In this document: one piece after another, positions 41,994-48,085 of the stretch
Numbering within the stretch: the stretch's first letter is position 1
Layout: each line of letters begins with the position of its first letter
NCBI GenBank assembly: GCA_038874355.1
Contig: JAVZCO010000001.1
Span: 386,074-434,158 of the forward strand
Source of the DNA: Candidatus Pacearchaeota archaeon
GTDB lineage: Archaea; Nanobdellota; Nanobdellia; Pacearchaeales; GW2011-AR1
Direction: 5' to 3'
Length of the DNA: 48,085 bases
The notes under the pieces: model-generated
The model's input: the letters and a program-made list of their open reading frames with translations, nothing else
Told to the model about the DNA's origin: nothing
The model's database searches: none
Position numbers and translations under genes: made by a program

Positions 41994-43373
41994 ATGGAAA
42001 TAAAAAATAAAAGGAATTTTTTTTTAACTTTCTTTTCATTAATTATAATACTTTTTTCTATAAATTTATCTTTAGCTAAAATAGAAATAAAAAAACAAAC
42101 AATTACAGAAAGTGTAATAAAAGAATTTAATAATCCTGCTGTTTTTTCTATAGAAATAACAAATTTAGATGGTTATGATACTTTCTATGTTTATTCTTTA
42201 GCTGGAGTAAACTTTGAAGAAAAAAAATTTGATTTATCTCCATTAGAAAAAAAGACTTTAACATTGAACATTTATCCAACAGAAAGTGTTTTAGAAAAAG
42301 AAACAATATATCCATTTGTATTAAAAATAAAATCTCTTACTAAAAATGAAATAAAAGAGGAAATACTAAATATTAAAATTTTTACATTAGATAGGGCATT
42401 AATATTAAGTGTTAATAATATCTATTTAGATGATAATCAAGCAAGAATATATATAAAAAATAACGCAGATATCCCTATAAATAACATAAATGCAAGAATT
42501 TATTCTAGCTTTTTTGATTTTGAAAAAAAATTTGACCTAAAACCATTAGAAACAAAAGAATTTATAGTTCCTTTAGATAAAGAAAAAATAAAAGTACTTC
42601 AAGCAGGAATATATACTGTTCTAGCAGAAGTTTCTGTAGAAGAAAATAAGTTCATATTAAAAAATTCTTTTAAATTCGAAGAAAAATCTATCTTAGAAAC
42701 AAGAGAACATAAAGAAGGATTCTTAATAAAAAAATATAAAATAGAAAAAGAAAATTTAGGAAATACACCTATAGTAACAGAGATAATAATGAAGAAGGAT
42801 ATTCTTTCAAGATTATTTACAACTTTTAACGCAGATCCTTCTCAAGTAAAAAGAGAAGGATTTTTTATTTATTATACATTTAAAAAAGAAGTTTTACCAT
42901 CAACAATATTTAATGTAACAGCAACAACAAATTATATTTATTTGATTATTATTGTTATAATTTTAATCATTTTACTAAGGATACTATTTGTTTATAGCTC
43001 TTCTCAAATAATATTAAGAAAAAATGTAAAATATGTAAAAACAAAAGGCGGAGAATTTGCATTACAAATAAAACTTTCTGTTAGAGCAAAGAAATTTGTT
43101 GAAAGAATAACAATTTTTGATAAATTACCTTATTCTTTTAATTTATTCAAAGAATTGAAAGGAGAAATGCCAAAAAGAATAGACGAACAAAATAAAAGAA
43201 TCGAATGGTACATTGAAAGTTTACAACCAGGAGAAGAAAGAGTATATAGTTATATAATATTTAATAGAATTGCACCTGTAGGAAAATTTGAATTACCTCC
43301 TGCAAAAGCAATATATGAAAGAGAAGGAAGGATAAAAGAAGCAATAAGTAACAAAACATTTTTTGTTCATTAA
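41994..43373 (+). CDS. Membrane protein with NEW3/COG1361-type beta domains
   Basis: 459 aa. Signal peptide (about 8-29, ending LSLAK), three beta-rich extracellular segments with FSIEITNLDGYDTFYVYSLA and NNADIPINNINARIYSSFF, one membrane helix near 313-336, and a cytoplasmic beta domain (LPYSFNLFKELKGEMPKRID, ending EREGRIKEAISNKTF). TATA TTTATAAA at 41955 is 39 nt from the ATG, giving a ~10-nt leader. Probably an envelope-associated protein; no enzymatic residues. Confidence 0.7.
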   Translation: MEIKNKRNFFLTFFSLIIILFSINLSLAKIEIKKQTITESVIKEFNNPAVFSIEITNLDGYDTFYVYSLAGVNFEEKKFDLSPLEKKTLTLNIYPTESVLEKETIYPFVLKIKSLTKNEIKEEILNIKIFTLDRALILSVNNIYLDDNQARIYIKNNADIPINNINARIYSSFFDFEKKFDLKPLETKEFIVPLDKEKIKVLQAGIYTVLAEVSVEENKFILKNSFKFEEKSILETREHKEGFLIKKYKIEKENLGNTPIVTEIIMKKDILSRLFTTFNADPSQVKREGFFIYYTFKKEVLPSTIFNVTATTNYIYLIIIVIILIILLRILFVYSSSQIILRKNVKYVKTKGGEFALQIKLSVRAKKFVERITIFDKLPYSFNLFKELKGEMPKRIDEQNKRIEWYIESLQPGEERVYSYIIFNRIAPVGKFELPPAKAIYEREGRIKEAISNKTFFVH

Positions 43374-43398
43374 TTAAGTTTCTTTATCTGCAGACAAA

Positions 43399-43406
43399 TT
43401 TATAAA
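43399..43406 (+). promoter_or_regulatory. TATA box of the RCK protein gene
   Basis: TTTATAAA, 29 nt from the ATG at 43428. Leaderless start predicted. Confidence 0.65.
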
Positions 43407-43427
43407 CAATAAAAATTTCTTATAATA

Positions 43428-44171
43428 ATGCCAAGAGGGGAATCAAAATTAACCGATATTCAAGAATTTCCGAGAAGAATTAAAATATTTTTCTTTGTTA
43501 TTCTTTCTATTCTTTTTGTAGGAACATTTGGCTTTAAAATACTAACAAAAGAAACAATTAAATCTTCTCTTTTAAGAACATTAGAAACTCTTGTTTTTAT
43601 GTTTAAAGAAAATAGTACAATTTCAGAAAGATTATTAGAAGTTTTTTTAGCATTAGTTGGAGTTTTCTTAGTTTGGTGGGTTTTATGGAGTTTTGCAGAT
43701 TTATTGCTAGAAGGAAATTTACAAAAATATTTAAAAACCAAAACTTATTCATTTATCATAAAAAAAATGAAAAATCATATAGTAATTGTTGGCGGTGGTC
43801 GTTTTGGAGAAGAAATAGCCAAAATATTAAGTAAAAAAAACAAAAAATTTCTAATAATAGAATCTAACGAAAATTTAGTAAAAAGTTTAAGAAAAAAAGG
43901 GTATCTAACTATTCTAGGAGATGCTTCTCACGAATCTATTTTAAAAGAAGCTAATATTGAAACAGCAAAAAAATTAATTATAACATCACCAGAAGGAAAA
44001 ACAAATATATTAATAACATTAACTTCAAAAGAATTAAATCCAAAATTAGAAATTTATTCAAGATGCGAAAATCCTTCTTTAGTTTCAAAATTAAAAAAAG
44101 CAGGAGCAAAAATAGTTATAGTTCCAGAAATAATTGCTGCAGATAAAATAGCTTTTGATTTAGATATATAG
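43428..44171 (+). CDS. Two-helix membrane protein with TrkA-N/RCK domain and no K+ filter
   Basis: 247 aa. TM1 about 18-37, TM2 about 67-88, then a Rossmann RCK domain: IVIVGGGRFGEEIAKILSKK, then ESNENLVKSLRKKGYLTILG, ending IVPEIIAADKIAFDL. The layout is that of RCK-gated 2-TM potassium channels, but the segment between the helices reads LETLVFMFKENSTISERL; the expected TVGYGD filter is missing. It may be a non-conducting nucleotide sensor or a channel of different selectivity. The RCK C-terminal lobe is absent. Confidence 0.8.
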   Translation: MPRGESKLTDIQEFPRRIKIFFFVILSILFVGTFGFKILTKETIKSSLLRTLETLVFMFKENSTISERLLEVFLALVGVFLVWWVLWSFADLLLEGNLQKYLKTKTYSFIIKKMKNHIVIVGGGRFGEEIAKILSKKNKKFLIIESNENLVKSLRKKGYLTILGDASHESILKEANIETAKKLIITSPEGKTNILITLTSKELNPKLEIYSRCENPSLVSKLKKAGAKIVIVPEIIAADKIAFDLDI

Positions 44172-44203
44172 TTATTCCTGTAAATCTGTTAATTAAATAT
44201 TTT

Positions 44204-44965
44204 TTAACTATACCCATACCTATAAAAAATTACTAAATATCCTTCTTTATCAATTAGATAAAAACTATCTTTATCATCATTCCAAAAAGAAAAATTATAA
44301 CTTATCTTAATTATTTCTTGCGGGTTTAAAGTTAAATTTAATATATCTTTATTAGAAGAAGAATCATCTCTTATCTTCCAGCCATTTAGATCACAAGGAA
44401 AATTACAAATATTTTTTAAAACTATGTGTTCATAAGGATCTTTGTTATTTAATTCTTCTAATTTAATACAATCTTTACATATATTTTTTGATTCTTCCCA
44501 TATCCCTATTTTATTTTTTCTTGCTTCTTCTTCTGCTTTTAGCATTTCTTCGTAATAAATATCCTTTTTATAATAATATATTTTTGCTAAACCTTTCTCT
44601 AATATTAATTTATTAAATAAGGAATTATTATAATAAACATACCTTAATAATCTTCCATATCTATCTTTATTTTCATATCCTTTTAATTTTATTAAAATTA
44701 TTTCCTTATCTTTTAATTGAGAGGTAAAATTTTTTGCTTCTTCATATAGTCTTTCTTTTTTTTCTGGAACATTTATTCCTAATAATCTTACTATTCCTAA
44801 ATTTGTTTCTATTGTATCTCCATCCAATATTCTTGTTGCATTACAATACTCTTCTATTATCAAATCATTTTTTTCGGAATATTTTTCTTCTGTAGAGAAT
44901 AAAACGCCCATTAATAAAAAGGAATTAAAAATTAATAAGAATAAAAGTATTTTTATTAATCTCAT
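44204..44965 (-). CDS. Secreted thermonuclease (SNase) with lamin-tail-like domain
   Basis: 253 aa. Signal peptide or anchor (4-24). SNase fold: ATRILDGDTIETNLGIVRLL with Asp and Arg of the active site, then KDRYGRLLRYVYY with the second catalytic Arg, and GLAKIYYYKKDIYYEEML. After about residue 165 an LTD-like beta domain follows: HIVLKNICNFPCDLNGWKIR. The fusion is known in secreted archaeal and bacterial nucleases and would degrade external DNA or RNA, e.g. for nucleotide scavenging. The acidic general base is in NVPEKKERLYEEA. TATA TTTATATA (44994-44987) is 29 nt from the ATG. Confidence 0.85.
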   Translation of the reverse strand: MRLIKILLFLLIFNSFLLMGVLFSTEEKYSEKNDLIIEEYCNATRILDGDTIETNLGIVRLLGINVPEKKERLYEEAKNFTSQLKDKEIILIKLKGYENKDRYGRLLRYVYYNNSLFNKLILEKGLAKIYYYKKDIYYEEMLKAEEEARKNKIGIWEESKNICKDCIKLEELNNKDPYEHIVLKNICNFPCDLNGWKIRDDSSSNKDILNLTLNPQEIIKISYNFSFWNDDKDSFYLIDKEGYLVIFYRYGYS

Positions 44966-44999
44966 AAAAAATTTAAATAATTTATATATATAAATTTTT

Positions 45000-45019
45000 T
45001 TTAGAAAGATTTATAATTC
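45000..45019 (+). promoter_or_regulatory. Leaderless promoter of the membrane HTH gene
   Basis: TTTAGAAAGATTTATAATTC, TATA box 45010-45017, 29 nt from the ATG; identical to the 20 bases before the transporter at 37231-37250. Confidence 0.7.
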
Positions 45020-45038
45020 ATTTTTTCTATAAGTTTAT

Positions 45039-45518
45039 ATGAAAAAAGAGAACAAATTCAGACCGTTTCTCTTACTTCTAGGAATAATAACTTTCTTTAT
45101 ATTTGTAATTTCTTTTATTGTATTTTACACAACAGAAAATTTTTCTCCTGTTTGTGGATGTAAACTACCACCTTGGCTAGTTATTGTAATAGCTTCTTCT
45201 TTGGGTTTATTTGTTGGAATAATAACTTATTATATAATTTCCAATAATTTTATAAAAGAAAAAAAAGAGATCGAAAAAAATTTAATTAAAATACTAGATT
45301 TGTTAGATAAAGATGAAAGAGAAATTTTAAATAAAATAATAGAAAATAAAGGAGTAATAAATCAGAATTCTTTGACTAAGTTATTAAATTTGAATAAAGT
45401 AAAAGTATCAAGAATAATCTCTAAAATGATAAACAAAGGTATAATAAAAAAAGAAAGATTAGGAATGACTAATAGAATAAGTTTAGATGAAGAAATAAAA
45501 GATCTTTTCATAAGATAA
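45039..45518 (+). CDS. Membrane-anchored winged-HTH regulator with extracellular CxC
   Basis: 159 aa. TM1 about 10-30, a 15-residue outer loop with Cys39 and Cys41 (SPVCGCKLPPW), TM2 about 46-68, a linker helix, then a MarR-like winged helix (LDLLDKDEREILNKIIENKG, LTKLLNLNKVKVSRIISKMI). The topology puts the two Cys outside and the DNA-binding domain inside, so it could respond directly to redox or metals. It lies 69 nt upstream of a thioredoxin-CcdA fusion whose promoter has repeated GTTTCA boxes. The regulator-target link is inference. Confidence 0.85.
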   Translation: MKKENKFRPFLLLLGIITFFIFVISFIVFYTTENFSPVCGCKLPPWLVIVIASSLGLFVGIITYYIISNNFIKEKKEIEKNLIKILDLLDKDEREILNKIIENKGVINQNSLTKLLNLNKVKVSRIISKMINKGIIKKERLGMTNRISLDEEIKDLFIR

Positions 45519-45527
45519 TTATCTTAT
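45510..45527. terminator. Perfect 18-bp palindrome at the stop codon of the HTH gene
   Basis: ATAAGATAATTATCTTAT equals its own reverse complement; a hairpin with 7-bp arms could end the HTH transcript. Alternatively another operator for the downstream promoter. Confidence 0.4.
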
Positions 45528-45535
45528 TATAAATA

Positions 45536-45573
45536 GTTTCATTTTTTGAAACAAACATTTATAAGCAGTTTCA
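45536..45573 (+). promoter_or_regulatory. Trx-CcdA promoter with three GTTTCA boxes
   Basis: GTTTCA (45536-45541), its inverted copy TGAAAC (45547-45552), TATA box TTTATAAG (45558-45565, 30 nt from the ATG), then GTTTCA again (45568-45573). The boxes bracket the TATA box; a protein binding them would prevent TBP/TFB loading. Confidence 0.6.
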
Positions 45574-45587
45574 ATATATTTTAAACT

Positions 45588-46712
45588 ATGAAAGAATTAA
45601 GAATTTTTCCAACTAGAAAGTTATTAATTTTAATTTCATTATTTATTATACTTTTTCTTAACATATCTTACGCAAAAGATGTAAATAAAAATAGTAATAA
45701 AATAAATATTTATTTTTTTTATGGTTTAGGTTGTCCACATTGCGAAAATGTTATTTCTTCTGGAATTTTAGAAGAAGTTAGTAAAATAGAAAATGTTAAT
45801 ATATATAAATTAGAGGTCTATTATAATCAATCTAATAGAGATAAATATAATCAATTTGCTGATAAATTAGGCATTAGTCAATATCAAAGAGGAGTTCCAT
45901 TTTTAGTTATTGAATGTCAAAAAGGATACTCTTATTTTATTGGAGATACCCCGATAATTAATAATTTAAAAAATGCAGTTACAAACTGCACTCCAATGAA
46001 AGAGATTTCATCAGAAGTTTCTTCAGATAATCCAAATTCTCAAGCACTAACTTTTGGAAGTATAATTATAGCAGCTTTAATAGATTCTATAAATCCTTGC
46101 GCCTTTGGTGTTTTAATTTTTTTGCTTACTATTTTGATATCTATGGCCTCTACTAAAAGGGCATTAAAATATGGAATTATGTATACTTTTATAATATTTA
46201 TAGTATACTTTTTATTTGGTCTTGGGATTATAAAAGCAATAAATACTTTTTCAGGAATTATTAAATACTTTATTATTTTTGTTGCAATTTTAGTTTTTTT
46301 TGGCAGTTTAATTGAAATAAAAGATTTCTTTTTTTATGGAAAGGGAATTTCTCTTGCCATACCTAAAAAAATTAAACCAACTTTAGAAAAAATTACAAAA
46401 AAAGGAACATTTTTTGCAGTAATAATATTAGGACTTCTTGTTGCTTTAGTAGAATTGCCTTGTACAGGTGGTATATATTTAGCAATATTAAGTTTAATGC
46501 ATATAAATAAAACTTTTTCTATTTTTTATTTATTAATTTATAATATTATTTTTGTTTTACCATTACTTATAATAACTTTTTTTATTTGCTATGGAACTAA
46601 AACAGAAAAAATAAATAAATGGATAGATAAAAATAAAAGAAATATGAGATTGAGTGCAGGAATATTAATGTTATTATTGTCTTTTTATTTATTAAATTCA
46701 ATATTCAGATGA
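45588..46712 (+). CDS. Thioredoxin-fold / CcdA (DsbD-like) fusion membrane protein
   Basis: 374 aa. Signal peptide (10-29), an extracytoplasmic thioredoxin-like domain with CPHC (49-52, YGLGCPHCENV) and the cis-Pro VPFL segment (103-106), then a six-helix CcdA domain with its Cys pair, INPCAFGVL (C171) and VELPCTGGIY (C292). CcdA carries electrons from cytoplasmic thioredoxin across the membrane; the fused domain would pass them to outer disulfides, making a two-domain DsbD. Follows the redox-type membrane HTH. Confidence 0.9.
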   Translation: MKELRIFPTRKLLILISLFIILFLNISYAKDVNKNSNKINIYFFYGLGCPHCENVISSGILEEVSKIENVNIYKLEVYYNQSNRDKYNQFADKLGISQYQRGVPFLVIECQKGYSYFIGDTPIINNLKNAVTNCTPMKEISSEVSSDNPNSQALTFGSIIIAALIDSINPCAFGVLIFLLTILISMASTKRALKYGIMYTFIIFIVYFLFGLGIIKAINTFSGIIKYFIIFVAILVFFGSLIEIKDFFFYGKGISLAIPKKIKPTLEKITKKGTFFAVIILGLLVALVELPCTGGIYLAILSLMHINKTFSIFYLLIYNIIFVLPLLIITFFICYGTKTEKINKWIDKNKRNMRLSAGILMLLLSFYLLNSIFR

Positions 46713-46755
46713 GTATAGAAAAATCTAAAAATTAATATGTACAATAATTAAAAAA

Positions 46756-47484
46756 ATGAAAATCTTATCATTTTTAAAAAATAGGGGAAATATTCTATAT
46801 TATCCGGGATGTTTAACAAAATTTGTTTTAAATGACATAGAAGAGAATTATAAAAAAATTTTAAGAAAAATAGGAATAGATTTTATTATGCTTAAAGATT
46901 TAGAAGTTTGTTGTGGAAATCCTATATTAAATTCTGGCCATGAAAAAGAAGCTAAAGAATTAGCACAAAAGAATTTTAATTTATTTAAAGAAAGAGGCGT
47001 TTCTAAAATAATAACTAATTGTCCTGCATGTTTTTATATGTTTAAAAATAATTACCCTAAATTAATCAATAAGTGGGATATAGAAGTAGAACACATAACA
47101 CAATCAATTGATAAAGCTATAAAGGAGGGAAAAATTGATATTAAAAAGTTAAATGTACCTATAACATATCACGATCCTTGCCATTTAAGTAGGTATTCTA
47201 ATGTTTATGAAGAGCCTCGTAACATAATAAAAAGTATAGGAAACTTAAAAGAAATGAAATTAACAAAAAATTATTCCTTTTGTTGTGGTGGTGGTAGCGG
47301 AGTAAAATCCAACTATCCAGAATTAGCAAATTCAATTGCAAAAGAGAGAGTAAAAATGGCAAAAGAAACAAATGCGAAATTATTATGTACTTCTTGCCCA
47401 ATGTGCTATTTAAATTTAAAAGAAAATTCAAAAGATTTAGAAGTAAAAGAAATAAGTCAATTAATTAGTTTAGAGAAAAAATGA
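46756..47484 (+). CDS. CCG-domain Fe-S protein (HdrB/HdrD/GlcF-type)
   Basis: 242 aa. Two CCG motifs: YYPGCLTKF, VCCGNPILNSGH, CPACFYMF; and YHDPCHLSRY, FCCGGGSG, CPMCYLNL. CCG domains coordinate a noncubane [4Fe-4S] cluster and catalyse thiol/disulfide or FAD-linked redox steps in heterodisulfide reductase and glycolate/lactate oxidases. No partner dehydrogenase is in view, and the N-terminal ferredoxin domain of GlcF/HdrD is absent, so it is HdrB-like. The GNAT gene overlaps it by 4 nt. Confidence 0.88.
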   Translation: MKILSFLKNRGNILYYPGCLTKFVLNDIEENYKKILRKIGIDFIMLKDLEVCCGNPILNSGHEKEAKELAQKNFNLFKERGVSKIITNCPACFYMFKNNYPKLINKWDIEVEHITQSIDKAIKEGKIDIKKLNVPITYHDPCHLSRYSNVYEEPRNIIKSIGNLKEMKLTKNYSFCCGGGSGVKSNYPELANSIAKERVKMAKETNAKLLCTSCPMCYLNLKENSKDLEVKEISQLISLEKK

Positions 47485-48038
47485 GAATAATAACAAAAAG
47501 ATTGATTTTAAGACCTCTAAAAAATTCAGACGCAAAAAGCATAGTCGAAAATATAAATGATTTGAAAGTTAGTAAATGGTTATTGGTTGTTCCTTACCCT
47601 TATAATTTAAGAGATGCAAAAAAGTGGATAAAGGAGACACAATGTGAGTGGAAAAAAAGAAATAAAAAAGAATATGTTTTTGGGATTGAACTTAAAGAAG
47701 AAAAAAAAGTAATTGGTGGTATAGGAATTCATAAAGTTGATAGGTTTCAAAGAAAAGCTAAGGTTAAGTATTGGTTAGGAAGAAAATATTGGAATAAAGG
47801 ATATGGAAGTGAAGCCCTTAAAGCTGTTTTAGAATTTGCTTTCAAAAAACTAAAATTAAGAAGAATAGAAGCGGGAGTCTTCGTTGGGAATATCCCTTCT
47901 AAAAAATTGCTTGAGAAGTTTGGAGCAAAAATTGAAGGAATAAGAAGGAAATCTTATATATGCAAAGCAGATAAAAAGATTAAAGATGAATATGTTTATG
48001 GTTTATTAAAAGAAGAATTTTTTTCAAATAAAAAATAA
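47481..48038 (+). CDS. GNAT acetyltransferase (RimJ/RimL type)
   Basis: 185 aa. RLILRPLKNSDAKSIVENIN at the start, ELKEEKKVIGGIGIHKVD, the acetyl-CoA loop GRKYWNKGYGSEALKAVLEF and KKLKLRRIEAGVFVGNIPSK, all typical of GNATs that acetylate protein N-termini or small molecules. ATG overlaps the CCG gene's stop (ATGA), so they are translationally coupled. Substrate unknown. Confidence 0.88.
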   Translation: MRIITKRLILRPLKNSDAKSIVENINDLKVSKWLLVVPYPYNLRDAKKWIKETQCEWKKRNKKEYVFGIELKEEKKVIGGIGIHKVDRFQRKAKVKYWLGRKYWNKGYGSEALKAVLEFAFKKLKLRRIEAGVFVGNIPSKKLLEKFGAKIEGIRRKSYICKADKKIKDEYVYGLLKEEFFSNKK

Positions 48039-48039
48039 A

Positions 48040-48085
48040 ATGAAAAATATCAACTTAAAAAAAGAAATAAAAAAGAATGAAGAAA
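48040..48085 (+). CDS. Start of a further gene, cut by the window edge
   Basis: ATG 1 nt after the GNAT stop, open to the edge: MKNINLKKEIKKNEE. Spacing fits continuation of the CCG-GNAT operon. Nothing can be said about function. Confidence 0.4.
   Translation, partial: MKNINLKKEIKKNEE

Overview
The window is about 48 kb of very AT-rich archaeal chromosome. Archaeal markers include a 16S-tRNA-Ala-23S operon with long processing stems and no linked 5S, a proteasome alpha subunit, the exosome genes, RNA polymerase subunits K and P, Spt5, a thermosome, a tRNA-Tyr intron between positions 37 and 38, and TATA-driven leaderless genes. The small enolase, a methanococcal-type S-layer protein, divergent rRNA and many short membrane-anchored proteins suggest a DPANN archaeon of the Woesearchaeota/Pacearchaeota kind. 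The lineage is inferred by eye, not by phylogeny.

Layout. 1-1.05 kb: end of a surface protein. 1.1-4.6 kb: a defence-like island of two HTH-nucleotidyltransferase/HEPN modules, one translationally coupled to a PD-(D/E)XK-like nuclease, next to a decapitated hsdM. 4.9-8.7 kb: psmA-sbds-rrp4-rrp41-rrp42. 8.9-10.7 kb: rpoK and eno. 10.7-15.7 kb: accessory genes (tandem-repeat protein, orphan receiver domain, a second nucleotidyltransferase/HEPN pair, a candidate small RNA, an unknown operon) lying between eno and rpsB, genes that are usually adjacent in archaea. 15.7-16.6 kb: rpsB. 16.6-21.3 kb: rRNA operon. 21.4-25.1 kb (minus strand): a short Dph2-like gene, sepF, pfdB, rpoP, eL43, tRNA-Pro, uL11, spt5, secE. 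25.1-29 kb: tRNAs, a metzincin-type protease and membrane proteins. 29.1-31.6 kb: the S-layer gene with a structured leader. 32-34.9 kb: small genes (wHTH, NFACT-R, Nudix, DUF357, a DUF167 pseudogene, a metallopeptidase). 34.8-48 kb: thermosome, CBS/zinc-ribbon protein, anion/Na+ transporter, a divergently organised MacB-like ABC system, a filter-less channel-like RCK protein, secreted SNase-LTD, a membrane-bound HTH next to a thioredoxin-CcdA fusion, a CCG Fe-S protein and a GNAT enzyme.

Transcription logic. Many first genes have an A/G-rich BRE followed by an 8-bp TTTATAAA-like TATA box whose first base is 29 nt (occasionally 30) from the ATG, so they should be leaderless. The exceptions stand out: the S-layer gene has a ~129-nt structured leader and a strong Shine-Dalgarno sequence matching the CCTCC end of the 16S; rpsB and rpoK share an identical 20-bp distal promoter; and the Trx-CcdA and nucleotidyltransferase modules have repeated operator-like motifs at their TATA boxes.

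Best leads for undescribed biology: the HTH-MNT/HEPN/nuclease operon with its repeated GTTAA operators; the structured S-layer mRNA leader; the two-Cys membrane HTH beside a Trx-CcdA gene whose TATA box is bracketed by GTTTCA boxes; and a candidate small RNA near 14.4 kb.
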